Positions 11,941 to 23,729 of a stretch of DNA of 64,000 nt are shown in pieces. A program made the translations under genes and the position numbers. The notes under the pieces are model-generated. The model did not search any database, was not told the origin of the DNA, and was given only the letters and a program-made list of their open reading frames with translations. Position 1 is the first letter of the stretch. Every line of letters begins with the position of its first letter. The stretch comes from Peromyscus leucopus (Eukaryota > Chordata > Mammalia > Rodentia > Cricetidae). The stretch spans positions 16,061,798-16,125,797 of the forward strand of contig NC_051068.1 of NCBI RefSeq assembly GCF_004664715.2, written 5' to 3'.

Positions 11941-12229
11941 ATTTAAGTTTTTTAAAAGACATCATCTATTATTTAACACCTCATTTAACCCAAATATATA
12001 TTCAATGTGAAGTATTATTGAGATGTTTTATATTCTGTTTTCCAGGTAGGATTTGTGTTAGGTGAGTATTCATGCCTTCAGTGCATCCTGATTCAAAACA
12101 ACTGCTTTTTCAGCCCAGTTGCTGTTTGTGGGAGCAGCCCTAATTTTGGGCAGCTCAGGCCTGGGCAGTAGTTGGCCTGAAACATATACTGAAACAATCA
12201 GGGAGGTTAGTATTCTTTCAAAAATTATT

Positions 12230-12458
12230 ATTGAGTTTTTAAATTTTTATTTTATATGTACGGGTGTTTGCCTTCAAGTATGTCTGTGTACCATGTGCAT
12301 GTAGTACCCTTAGAGGTTAACAATAGGTGTTGAATCTCCTGGGACTGGAGTTAACGGACAATTGTTAGCTATCATGTGGGTGCTGGGAAGTGAACCTAGG
12401 TTCTCAGGAAGAGCATCCAGTGCTCTTAATCACTGAGCCATCTCTCCAGCCCCAAAGT
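12230..12458 (-). repeat. B2 SINE
   Basis: The minus strand begins GGGGCTGGAGAGATGGCTCA, the B2 tRNA-like head. It continues through the B2 body to an AT-rich tail at 12,230-12,260. Confidence 0.9.
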
Positions 12459-12614
12459 TCTTAACCTTCAAAAAATAAACAGAAATCAAAGTAAACCTGG
12501 AATATTTATGTATAGCCAATAGAAAGCACAGAAATTTAGCACTTGGAAAGTTAAGGTAGTTCAATTGGAGCAGACTTTGGACAAGAGAGAAATAAAATAT
12601 AATCTTAGAAATAA

Positions 12615-12825
12615 ACATCTCAGAGCTAGAGGTGTAGCTCAGGTAGTGAACGCTTGCCCACCATTGCACAAAGCTCTGGTTCATTCCCCCAACAATCATA
12701 AACTAGGTATGGTGACATACCTTCTAATACCAGCACTCAGGTAGAGGCAGAAGAGTTAAATGTTTATCATCGCTGCCTGTATGCTTAGTCTAGGACAGCC
12801 TGGGCTATAGGAGAGTCTGTCTCAA
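12615..12825 (+). repeat. ID-like piece and B1-like SINE
   Basis: 12,620-12,695 is a diverged ID (GGTGTAGCTCAGGTAGTGAA). 12,700-12,820 is a B1 (CTAATACCAGCACTCAGGTA, GACAGCCTGGGCTATAG). Confidence 0.65.
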
Positions 12826-13149
12826 ATGTGTTTGTGTATGTGAATCTATATGTAGACCTTGAATACATGTTTTTAATATGTATAGCAATTTAGGAACACC
12901 GCATAAACAAAACTTATTTTGAGGTATTGGGAATTGAGCCCAGGTCTGTGTATACCAAACAAGCAAGCCCTCTACATGGAGCTACATTTCCAGCCCTCTT
13001 TTTACATTTTAATTTTGAGCGCGCCTCCCTGTTACTGAGCTTGACCTTGAATGCCTTGGCTCCATCACAGTGGGTAATAATTTCAAAGAAATTATTTAAG
13101 ATGAATGAGAAGAGTTTCGAGAGAAAATTTTCTTTGCAAATATTAGAAA

Positions 13150-14048
13150 GCTGAGAAAATACAAATATCAGAGTCAGGTTAGCCTAAATGAATGAGAATA
13201 ACAAAAATATCAAAATGCTCATATTATAACATGATCATCTTGAGGACATGTCTATACAGAAAGAAGGACTGTTAATGGAGAAGCCAAGAGGCAAAGTCCG
13301 ACTGTTTTGATGTAGTGTGAAAGACTAGGGAGAAGCTTTTAGGACAGCTGAGCAAGGAAATGAGTGGGCTGAATTCCTTATGGATGAAATGTGATGCAGC
13401 AGCTTTGAACTGACCTGCAGCGAGGTGAGTAAAGGCTGTGACACAGCTTCCTAGGATGGCCCCAAACATGAATTTTAGAGGATTTGGTGTTTGGAGGTCG
13501 TCTTCGCTTTTGTTTTCTGCACCGCTCTAAAAGAGGTCCCATGGCTTTTTTGCTAACCTTGACCACAGATGGGGTGGGTTGGGGTGGGTGTTGAGTGGGG
13601 AGGAAAGGAGGCCTGGGCTGGGCAGGCCTGGTGAGCTCTGGGGTGTGGGGGCTGACAGCACAACCAGCAGGTCAGGCCTAGCTGGAAGGAGCAGCCAGTG
13701 GGAGGGGTTGAGAGAGAGATTATATTTATTCTTCGTCCACAGGATCAGCTTGCAGAGGAAGGGCATAGCTGTGAAGCAGGAGAATGCTATGCTTGTCTGT
13801 GCAGCTGGGCTGGGCTGCACACCTGAGTGAATTTTATTCCTCACATCTCAGGCTCTTAGTTTACTAGCACTGAGCAAGGAGTTAAGTTGGCTGATTTGGG
13901 GTCTGAGAGAGGCCTTGGTTTATTTCAGGTAGGGGGTGATCTCCAGAACTAATAAACAGCTTTGATAGGTATAAAGTCAGTGATTAGAATTTTCCACAGT
14001 GCCTCTGATATCTTAAGTTCAGATCCCTTAGTTTTTTGGTCTTTTTTT

Positions 14049-14086
<38 letters not shown>

Positions 14087-14560
14087 TTACAAACTGTTGT
14101 ATGGCATCAGCTTTGCAACTTCTGAACTAAAGTCTGAGGGTTACAAGAAATAGTCATGGGTGGAAAGCATGTTCTACTTTATCACTGTATGACTGGGCAA
14201 ATGTTACCTTCCTTCTTTGAGGCTCAGTTCCCCTGACTGGTAGCACAAGTTTATATTGAATAAAAACTTGGTTTCCTTCTATGTCCAAGTTCCTGGAAGT
14301 ATAGTTGTTTACAGTACATACAGAATACCCGTGTGCCACTACACTTTAGAATGCTAGAAATACAAAATAGAACCAGTCACACAGTTCTGGCAGGCCTTCC
14401 CAAGCTACTCAACCAGGAGTTCTGTGTCAAGCCATATGGAATCTGTGAGAGGTAAGGTCTCTGAGAAAACTATGCAAGTGCTGGGGCAGGGAGTACCCAG
14501 CAATCAGAGGGCTAGTTTGGCAACAGGAGAGGCTAGCCTGAGTTACCTGAATTTGTGCTT
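13150..14560. other. Intergenic DNA, unrecognised
   Basis: Mostly single-copy-looking sequence with G-rich patches at 13,570-13,660. A pure poly(T) of 30 lies at 14,051-14,080. No gene was supported. Confidence 0.4.
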
Positions 14561-14564
14561 AAAC

Positions 14565-14735
14565 CAACTGGTCATTATACTATAGAGGTGATAATGGTCT
14601 ATTCCCTAACCTCTCTGGGCCCCCAGGGTCTTTATCTGTAAAGATAAAGATCCTCTACCCTTGTGTGAAGGGTAAAGGAGACAGTACACATAGCACAACA
14701 TGACAAGTAGTGGCTGCTCATTCTAGAAGAGGTGA
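14565..14735 (+). repeat. MIR SINE
   Basis: The central MIR-like block (CCCTAACCTCTCTGGG..., TTTATCTGTAAAGATAAAGA, GTGTGAAGGGTAAAGGAGA...) follows the order of a mammalian MIR. Confidence 0.6.
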
Positions 14736-15475
14736 CATGTGAATTGAGGTTTGAAAAATGAACAGCAGTGAATATCAAACTGAGATGATTTTTGTTTTGT
14801 TTTCAAAAACTGAAAGTAACTTAATGAATTACATATGAGATCAATTAATTTGGAAAGAAGCAGTTCCTTTCCATTGCATTATACTTTTATAGCACTGCAC
14901 TTCACAAACTAAACGATAACCCAGATAAGTCATGATCATAACAAGTATTGTGGATACATGATGAAAGCAACATTGACTAGACAGTCTGATCTCTTGAAAC
15001 ACCAGGTTGACACATAGATTCTTCTGACAGCTGATTGGCTCTTGGCATCTAGAGATACTAAACAGCACAGTTATATTGGTTGTTCATAAATATCTGTGTA
15101 CCTTTATTACACATCTCCCCCAAATCTCAGGAGAATGTGATCTCAAGATAAGCTGTGGTGACAATGGCCAGTGACAACTCAGGAAGTTTTTTAACCACTC
15201 CATGATATGGAAGAAAAGTAGGAGGCAGCACACGCCTCTCCTGTCTAGTCAATGGAGCTGATGCTGAGGTACATAAGTCCTGGCATATCATCTGCCTCTG
15301 CTCTTGTCTGCAGCAGGACAGTATAAGACTCTAGACATGTTGCACCAATTAGATGGTGGTCAGACTAGTTAGTGACTGAGATCTTGCTATTTCCTTAATG
15401 GTAACTTGGGAGTTGGCTGAGATGAGGGTTCAGTCATACAGGACACTCTAGCATGCTAGGTTCGATCCAAGCACC

Positions 15476-15476
15476 A

Positions 15477-15516
<40 letters not shown>

Positions 15517-15532
15517 GTGATGGTGATGGTTT
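15476..15532 (+). repeat. GAT/GATGGT trinucleotide microsatellite
   Basis: About a dozen ATG/GAT units, then GGTGAT variants. Confidence 0.9.
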
Positions 15533-15724
15533 GACTCACAGAAATTGAAACATTACAATTTATAAATTATAACAATGAAAATTCCACTTACATGTCTGTG
15601 GAAGCATGCTGCCATTCTATGAGCCAAGATTCTGACTCCAAAATGAAAAGACAAATCATGAAATAAAACTGAAAACTAACATCCCTTTTAAATATACATG
15701 CAAAAAATACTTCAAAAGTATTAG

Positions 15725-15900
15725 GAGGCTGGCCATGATGATACATTCTTGAACTTTAGTACTTGGAAGGTTCAGACAGGCGAATCACAAGTTCCAGACC
15801 AGCCAAGGGATATAGTAAGATCCTCTGGGAAATAGCAAGCAGCTCGGAGGGTAGCTACTGGTGATAGACATTTGTCTTTACTGAGGCCTTAAACTGAATG
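15725..15900 (+). repeat. B1-like SINE, degenerate
   Basis: GGCTGGCCATGATGATACAT, GAACTTTAGTACTTGGAAGG and TTCCAGACCAGCC follow the B1 layout. A tRNA-like piece follows. Confidence 0.55.
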
Positions 15901-16090
15901 CCCAGCACTCACAAAAACTTGGCATATTGAATCAAATACTATACAAAAATATTTACACAGTATGACCAAGTATCCAGAAATTCAAAGTTGATTTTATCAT
16001 TGAAAATCAACTAAAGTCGTGTATGATTTTAACAGAATCAAATCATGCAGAAACAGCATTTAATAAAATCCAACACCCATTCATGGTATC

Positions 16091-17037
16091 TGTATTAGAG
16101 TTCTGTAGAGGAATAGAACTGATGGAAAGAATATTTATAAATATATGTGAATATATTGAAAGAAATTTATTAGGGTGGCTTATAGGCTATGGCGTAGCTA
16201 GTCTGGCTGTCTCTTTTCTGTCGAAAGGCCAAGGATCTAGTTGTAGATGAATTAAATAAGAAACACGGAGCCAAATACAGAATTAAAAGCCAAGAGGTCA
16301 GAGCAATAGCTAAGAGCTGAGACTAAAAACTTTACCCTTCACTGCTGCTGCTGTCCTACCTCTCCTCAAGAGACCTACTTCCTGTGTGTTTGTCCTATTT
16401 ATTGACTTTCTGTTCTACCTTCTCATTGGTTGTGAACCCAACCACATGACCTCCTCGTCACTGCCCATCTATACAGACCTTCAGGTCTTCTATGGTTGGT
16501 ATTGAGATTAAAGGTGTGTGTCTCCATGCTGGCTGTATCCTTGAACACACAGAGATCTGCCTGTCATGTGATCGGGATTAAGGGCCTGTGCTACCACTGC
16601 CAGACTTCTGCTATGGCTTGCTATTAGCTCTGACCCCCAGGCAACTTTATTTATTAACATACGAATAAAATCACATTTCAGTACAAATAAAATATCACCC
16701 ATATCTAGTGGTTGATGGGTTCATGAGATTTGATGTCTCAGCTCAGTCTGTGTTGAAATCCTGACAAAGTGTGTTTGAATGGCAACAAAGTAACGCCGTG
16801 GCCACAAGAAAGAGGAATTTGCCAGTAAGAGTGAGGGCCAACAGGCAAAAAGCAAGAGCTTCCTTCTTCCATGTCTTTCTGTATAGGCTGCCAGCAGAAG
16901 GTGTGGCCCAGATTTAGGGTGGGTCTTCTCACCTCAAATTATTCAATAAAGAAAATGTCTTCAGAAGCATTTCCAACTGCTTGTGTTTTAATTGATTGCA
17001 AATGAAGTCAAGCTGAAAACCAAACTTAGCTGTCACA
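16091..17037 (-). mobile_element. ERV-L (MT2-like) LTR, likely the 3' LTR of the minus-strand provirus
   Basis: The minus strand begins TGTGACAGCTAAG near 17037 and ends CTCTAATACA at 16091, following the MT2 LTR order. An unrelated LTR-like element (16242-16701) is nested inside. Without it the LTR is about 490 bp. It sits downstream (minus sense) of the pol remnants. Confidence 0.8.
16242..16701 (-). mobile_element. Solo ERVK-like LTR nested in the MT2 LTR
   Basis: On plus the element starts TGTAGATGAATTAAATAAG and ends ATATCACCCA. The flanks share ATCTAGT (16235-16241 and 16703-16709), a probable target-site duplication. In minus sense it has a CAATAAATAGG TATA-like box, an AATAAA near its 5' part and a B1-like block. 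The MT2 LTR resumes seamlessly after it. The family name is not certain. Confidence 0.7.
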
Positions 17038-17323
17038 AGTCCACCCCTTGTCAATTTGTCACACTTCGTTGTGCCATGCCTAATTTACAAGTGGAAACAA
17101 TAATCAGGTCATAATTACACCTAACATGATGTAATTCCCATGAACACCCACGAAGTATCCCATGTATATCTGAGAGTGAATTATATATTTTAGAATAGGT
17201 GGCAATATCCCTTGAGGGACGTTCTTTGAATGTCTCATAACTTAAATATAACACCCATTGATATTGTATGAATTGTTACATTACATTATAAAGAAACAGA
17301 GGAAAGAAAAAACACAAATATAT

Positions 17324-17324
<1 letters not shown>

Positions 17325-17368
<44 letters not shown>
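17325..17368 (+). repeat. (GT)22 microsatellite
   Basis: A pure GT run of about 44 bases within the 3' part of the ERV-L internal region. Confidence 0.95.
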
Positions 17369-17374
<6 letters not shown>

Positions 17375-19402
17375 CCTCACCAGGTCTTGGACCTTAGAAG
17401 AGTGACCCATACCTTCATTCCTTTAGGGTCTGAGTTCTCTGGCAGCTAGCTTAGATTGCATTGTTGAAGTTTCCCATTGACTTTAATCTCAGGATATTGT
17501 AACACCAAGATAGACTCCCTAATGGACCTCCTTCATTATAGACATAATCTTACCTTCTTTGTGGAAAAGAATCCAGTTTCCCCGTGGTAGTCTGGATCAA
17601 TCACCTCACCTTAACACTGATATTCCCTTTTAAGCCTGTTGGTTTGAGGGCATCAGAATCCCAAAGTGACCAGGGGTAAGTCTGAGCTTCCAGTTCAATG
17701 GAATATTTATTGTGTCTTCTGGCAGGAGTGCTCACCCTGGAACTAAACTTCCAGGCCATCCAAACTTCAGGCCATAGAAACAAGGAGCAAAATTTTCCTA
17801 ATAGGTCACTGGAGGTGATAGTGAGTGGAGTGACTCCCATTTCCACCCCTGGAGTCCTGGACCCTGTGAATCCTGACTAGAAGGGAAACTATACTGTATA
17901 TTGGATGTTGATTCAAAGCATATACAGCCTTCTTGAGAACCCTGCCACAGCCCTCCAGGCTACTGCCACCTAAATGGTACTGTAACTGTGTTTTCAAAAA
18001 GTCATCCCACTGTTGTATCAAGCCGTCTGCTTCAGGATGGTGGGGGACTCTGGCTGTGAATTCCTTGGTTGGAAACAATGTTGTGTAGAACACCATGACA
18101 GTGGACAAAAATTCTCCAAGTCCACAGATGGTGGTTTTAGCAGAAGCATTACTTGCAGTAAAGACAAATTCACAACCAGAACAAGTATCTACTCCAGTAA
18201 GGACAAAGTGTTGTCCTTTCCACAGAGGAAGTGGTCCAATGTAGTCAACCTGCAGCCAGGTTGCTGGCTGGTCACCCCGGAAATGGTACCATATCTAGGG
18301 CTCAGTGTTGGTCTCTGGTGTTGGCAGAGTTGGCACTCAGCAGCAGCTGTAGCCAGGTGAGTCTTGGTGAGTGGAAGTCCATGTTGTTGAGTTCATGCAT
18401 AATTCCCATCTCTGCCACCATGGCCACTTTGTTCATGGCCCACTGGACAATGACAGGGGTGGCTGGGAAAAGAGGCTGACTGTCCACAGAAGGGGTCATC
18501 CTATCCACTTAATTACTGAATTCCTCAATTGAAGTCACCTTTTGATGAGCATTTAAATGGAACACACTTATCTTCACATCCTTTGCCCATTTAGAGAGAT
18601 CTATGTGCTGCTTCCCCAGATGTCTTTCTTTCTCACAGTTCCCCATTCATGCTCTTTCCAAGTCACTGGCCATCCACCAGCCAGTCCATTGACTACAACC
18701 CATGAATCAGTAAACAATCGCACATCTGGCCATTTTCCCTTCCAAGAGGAATGTATGACCATGTATACTGCCTGAAGTTCTGCCCATTGTGGAGGTTTCT
18801 CTTCACTGGTATCTTTTAGGGTTGTCCCAGAAATGGTTTGTAATAGTGCAGTTGTCCACCTCTAACTGGTGCCAGCATAGGATGCAGAACCATCAGTAAA
18901 ACAGACCCTAGCCTTTCCCCCCCCTCAGTCAACTGATCATAGGCCACATCCCCTGAAGCTCTAGATGCATGCTTGGGAGCAGAAGGCATTATAACAGGAG
19001 TAGACCCCATAGGTGTTGGAACATAGTCCAAGAATATAATTTCTGAGTGCTTTGAGAAAACTCCAAGAAAACAAGACAAGAGAGACTTGTGACCTCAATT
19101 TCTTTAAAACATGGAATTGTTCTTGTATTATGCTTTCAAGCCCCTCCAAGGTGTAGAAGATAGGAGTGAGTTTACTTCAGATTATTCATTACAACTGACT
19201 ATTGTTATTTGTTTACATGCCTCTTGGAAAATCATGTTTTTAATGCATGCAGGTTATCCACACCATGTGCAGCTTGCCCTTGTGAGTGTACATTTTACTC
19301 TTTACCCTTAAAGTAAAAATCGGTTGATGTTCTGAATAAAGTTGGCTATTGTATGAGACTTTAGTCTGCCTCATTTCTTGGCTCCGTTCTTCCAGGCCCC
19401 AC

Positions 19403-19589
19403 TGCAGCTAGAGTTTTTCTCTCTGGGTCCCTCCAAGCCCCGGCAGTCCCATAGCCCACTTATAAAATAAACATACAGATGCTTATATTATTTAAACTGC
19501 TTGGCCATTAGCTCAGGCCTACCATTGTCTAGCTCTTACTTTTATGCTCAGCCCGTGGGCCAGGCAGAACCAGAAAAACTCTAGCTACA
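19403..19589. mobile_element. 187-bp LTR derivative with the same LTR end at both termini
   Basis: It starts TGCAGCTAGAGTTTTTCT and ends AGAAAAACTCTAGCTACA, so the two termini are inverted copies. The left about 150 bp match the plus-strand order of the LTR family at 29.8 and 54.5 kb. The right about 40 bp are the same end of that family reversed, and of a different subtype. It is flanked by a perfect 6-bp duplication CCCCAC (19397-19402 and 19590-19595). It is nested in the ERV-L pol remnant. Confidence 0.75.
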
Positions 19590-20889
19590 CCCCACCACCT
19601 CTAGAGTGTTAAACAGTAAGCATTTGGGCAATAGATTCATGTAACTTTCTCGTGCCCTTAAGATCACATATACACTACTTCAGTTTAATAATGGGTTTCT
19701 GATGTGTATATCCTACTTTATGATTGGTGGGCCAGATAATACCCAGCTCATCTTGCTTAATAACTTGGTGGCCCATTGGCAAACATTCAGTTTATGCTAA
19801 GGCCCAAGAGCTGTCTCTCAAAGGGGGGATAGTTGTTTCCAGATGACGATAAGAGGTTTTTTCCAAATCCCAAAGGTCTCTTCTGTGATTCACCTATGGG
19901 GTCCTGCTAAAAGCTCCAAACAGCATCCCTATCTGCCACTGCCACCTCAAGTACCACTGGATCTGCTTGTCCAAGTGATCACAGCAGGCTGGACCTGTTG
20001 AAGAGCCTTCTGTTCCAGGCCCCACACAAAGCTAGCAACTTTGAGTCATTTGGTTTATTCCACATCCAAATGTGGAATGTGCTGTCTCCAGTATCCAAAT
20101 AGGCCTAACTGTTGTGTCTTTCTTGGTAGTGGGAGGGGCCAAATGCAGTAACTCATCCTTCACCTTAGAAGGAATATCTGCATGCACCACACCACTGGAC
20201 AAAGAATTTCACTGAGGTTGAAGGCTCTTGAATTATGGTTGGATTTATTCCCATCCTCTGATCCTCATATGTGTTACCAACAAGTCCAAAGTGCTTACTA
20301 CCTCCTGCTCATTTGGTCCAATCAGCATAATGTCATCAGTATAGTGGACCAGTGTGATATTTTGTGGAAGAGACAGAGACCATAACTATCTTCAAGCTAT
20401 GTTATGGCACAGGGATGAAGAGTTATTATACCCTTGAAGTAAAACTATAAAGGTATAAAGCAAATTGTTTCTGGTGGTCCTTAGAGACAATACTAAGATA
20501 AAGGCATTTGCTAGATCAATTGCTGCATATCATATACCTGGAGACGTGTTAATTTGCTCAAGTAAGGATACCACATCTGGTACAGCAGCTGCAGTTAGAG
20601 TTACTATTTGATTAAGTTTGTGATAATCAGCTGTCATTCTCCACGATCCGTTTGTGTCTTGTACCGGCCAGTTGGAGAGTTGAAAGGAGATGAGGTGGGA
20701 ACCACCATCCCTGCATCTTTCAAGTCCTTTATGTGGCACTAATTTCTACAATTCCTCCAGGTTCAATATAATCTTTGGTTCACTGTCTTCCCTAGTAGAG
20801 AAAACTCCATTGGACCTTTCCAATCATAGCCCTTACTTCACTCCACAGGACAGAGAACCAATGTGGGAATTCTGCCAGCTTCTAATTAA

Positions 20890-21006
20890 TTCCAGCTGTC
20901 CTGGAACTCACTCTGTAGACCAGGCTGGCCTTGAACTTAACAGAGATCTTCCTGCCTCTGCCTCCCAAGTTCTTGGATTAAAGGCAAGTGCCACCACCAT
21001 CTGGCT
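20890..21006 (-). repeat. B1 SINE nested in the ERV-L remnant
   Basis: A reverse B1 (TGTCCTGGAACTCACTCTGT, GACCAGGCTGGCCTTGAACT, CTGCCTCTGCCTCCCAAG) interrupts the gag-pol relic. Confidence 0.9.
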
Positions 21007-21766
21007 AACAACAAAACTCTTAAGTATTTTAGCAAGGTCCTTCCTCAGGTAGACTGGCCATCCCTTCACTTAAGGAGTTTTGGGTCTGCACATTGGCTCA
21101 TCTGGCAATTGGTTTACAGGCCAAATTTCCTCTTACTATGATCCAGGATAGCCTTTTTCATTTGTTCCAAAATTTTTCTACTTATACAAATTAAATAAAA
21201 ATGTAGTGGACTGGTCTGTTTAATTCCTGGAAACACCATGACTGATCAGCCAATACCAAAGGTCCATATGAATCATGCCACCATAAATACCACTTTGTGC
21301 TGCCTATAATGATAACTATAGTCATCTTGTTTTTAACAATTCAATGCTGCCACCTGGTCCCTGCCACTCTGGGGCCCAATTAACCCATCATACATATTTA
21401 ATTCATCCAATTGAGTACCAGCATCTCCAACTCTAAGATCCAGCACAAGGAAAAGAGCCACCAAAAGCTCTTCAGATATGCTGGTGCCCCTCTCACCATT
21501 TTGGGTCTTATAAGATTAGTGAAGGGCCTTCTCATTGTGGAGGGTAAGGTTTCACACATCATATCCACTTTGTCACTGTAGTTTTCCAGAGCTTTCAAAC
21601 CCTTCATCAACACTAAACCAAGGGATATTAGGCATCTCCAGCTCCTATTTAGTAGGCCATCTTTTGACAAGTGCTTCAACCAACTAATAATTCAAACTTT
21701 TGACACTTTTAAAAACTTGATCAAGCTTCCATATTAAATCTAGAATGTCCACACAGTAGATTTATA

Positions 21767-22196
21767 TGTGATGGCTAATCTCTGTTGTCCATCTAAAATC
21801 AACTAAAACACAAGCAACTGGCCATGCATCTGAGGAACTTTCTTTATTGGATCATTTGGGATAAGAGGAACCACCCTAAATCTGGGCCACATAGAAGGAC
21901 ATGGAAGGAGGAAGCTTTTGGGTTCTATCTGCTTATCCTGTCTCTCACTGGCAAGGTCATCTATCAGGCTGCTGAGGCATTACTTTGGGGCATTAGAGCC
22001 TACTTCGTAGGGATTTCAGCACAGAATGAAGGGCAACTAAGACATCCAGCCTTGTAAACTGAACAACTGGATTATTGGCCTTTCCTTTGGGAGTCAGCCA
22101 TTGTTGAACTTGCCTGTGAGCCACTCCAATAACCCCCAACCCCCATTTGTGTGTATTCAGTTAGTTCTAGTCCTCTGGAAAACCCTGACTAGTACT
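21767..22196 (+). mobile_element. ERV-L (MT2-like) LTR, plus orientation
   Basis: A full-length MT2-like LTR. It begins TGTGATGGCTAATCTCTG, has GGAAGGAGGAAGCTTTTGGG and GCCATTGTTGAACTTGCCTG, and ends AACCCTGACTAGTACT. It lies in the opposite orientation to the neighbouring gag-pol relic. Confidence 0.85.
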
Positions 22197-22201
22197 GATA
22201 G

Positions 22202-22217
22202 TGGTACCAGAAGTGGG
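22202..22217 (+). other. ERV-L primer-binding-site-like sequence
   Basis: TGGTACCAGAAGTGGG follows the plus-strand LTR after a few bases. It resembles the tRNA-Leu-complementary PBS of the ERV-L class. No plus-strand internal region follows it. Confidence 0.55.
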
Positions 22218-22334
22218 ATAGGTCTTCTCACCTCAAATGATTCAATCACGAAAGCCCCTCATGGTGTGCCAGCTGCTTGTGTTTTTGGTTGATTCCAAAT
22301 GTATTCAACTTGACAACCAAGATTAGCCATCACA
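22218..22334 (-). mobile_element. 5' fragment of a minus-strand MT2-like LTR
   Basis: The reverse complement begins TGTGATGGCTAATCTTGGTT at 22334 and covers roughly the first 115 bp of the LTR. It then abuts the PBS-like sequence of the plus LTR. It is probably what remains of the 5' LTR of the minus-strand provirus. Confidence 0.7.
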
Positions 22335-22559
22335 GGTACTTTTCTCAGGAAACTGGTAGTAAAAGGAAATTCCACACCTCACAAAATGCATGAAGAAAGA
22401 TCCTACCACCAACATCGTACTTACCAGTGAACAAAACAAAACAAAACCAAAAACCTGAATGCTTCTCCCTAAAATAGCAAGAAGACCAGTATGTCTAGTA
22501 TCACAATTTCTATTAGTCTAGTTCCCATGGCTGCAATAATATAGTTAAGGCTAGTTTAT

Positions 22560-23710
22560 TAAGATTCTCTAGAGAAAAAGTACTAATAGAACAACTCTAT
22601 ATATTAAAGTACTTAGGAATAAATTTAACAAACCAAGTGCAAGGTTTATACATTTGACAATTATAAAACATTGCTAGAAGTTAAGGGTGATGTAAGCCAA
22701 TGTTATCCCACATTCATGAACATGCGATGCTGCTGGCACAGCACACACACCCCCAAATTAATTTTCTGGCTCAGTGCAGTTCCTACTAAGATCTTAGTAG
22801 GATTTATAGGAATTAATAAGCTGAATCTATGAAAGGTTTATATGAAAATTCAAAGGACCTATAATAGCAACACAACTTGGAAAAACTAAAACCAAGTTCA
22901 GTGACTTACATGTCCCCATTGTGGACCTTACTAATGAAGCTGGAGTAACCCAAACATTATAGTAATAGCATAAAGACAGACATGAGAACTCCCTAATAAA
23001 CCTCTACATTCATGTTTAATTGATTTTCAACAAAAGAATCCAGGCAACTCAGTGGGGGAAATAATACTCAACCAATGTTGCTGTTGAATTTCATAGTGGA
23101 AATTTCAAAGAGTCAGTTTGACGTTTCTTTGTGCTGTGCTAAAATAATTAAATTAAATATGTATCATAGGTTGAAGGTAAGAGCTAAATCTATAAAACAC
23201 TAGAAGAAAACAGAAGAACATTCATGGTTTGGTAATCTCTTAGAAATGACACAGAATCACAATTTATCAAAGAAAATGACTTACCAAAATTTAAAAAAAA
23301 AAATTACACTTCCAAAGACAGCAGTAACACAATGAAAAGATGAGTCACAGACCACAGGAAACATTTGCCAATCCTGTTAGATAAAGGATGCCCAGAATGG
23401 GTAAAGAATTCTTGCAGGCAAAAGGTCAGAGACTCAACCTTTAAATGGACAAGAGTTGAATAGACATTTCACCAAGAGAGGTACCTGAATGGCTAATAGA
23501 CATATGAAAAAGTATTCCTCATTAGTCACCAAGGAAAAGGAGAAGAGAATCCCAGTAAGACCCTATTACATACTCATCAGAAGGGCTGTGTAGAATAGTA
23601 CTTTTTCTGTGAGTGGGGGGAGTAAGACTCCATGCTACTTGTTCTGTGAGTGTAACGAAGTGCCAGGATACACAGGAAACAATAGTGCTTAACTGCTGGT
23701 GGACATAGAA
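22560..23710 (+). mobile_element. Old L1 fragment (ORF2 3' part)
   Basis: The plus strand follows the L1 ORF2 order: a tail like AAGTACTTAGGAATAAATTT, GGACCTATAATAGCAACA, AATAGCATAAAGACAGACAT, and the later TTTGCCAATCCTGTTAGATA, GCCAGAATGGGTAAAGAATT-type blocks. Frames are broken throughout. Confidence 0.7.
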
Positions 23711-23729
23711 CTGGCTGGGTAGAAGATTA

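Larger units (their letters stand above)
17038..21766 (-). mobile_element. Decayed ERV-L internal region (gag-pol remnants)
   Basis: The minus strand shows, from high to low coordinates, several relics. A gag-like fragment lies at 21,400-21,680. Reverse transcriptase follows (ADYHKLNQ and [12 protein letters not shown] at 20,530-20,740; the catalytic box YTDD at 20,332-20,343). Then come RNase H (FTDGSA at about 18,883-18,897), an integrase zinc-binding/core segment (18,300-18,500), and the integrase C-terminal part with HHPEADG near 18,030. The arrangement and motifs match the ERV-L class named for its tRNA-Leu primer. Many stops and frameshifts break it, so it is a fossil. A B1 and a short LTR derivative are nested in it, and a (GT)n lies at 17,325-17,368. 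Confidence 0.85.

Noticed and set aside
17698..18479. Plus-strand open frames over the ERV-L pol region
   Set aside because: They are antisense shadows of the minus-strand integrase and RNase H relics.
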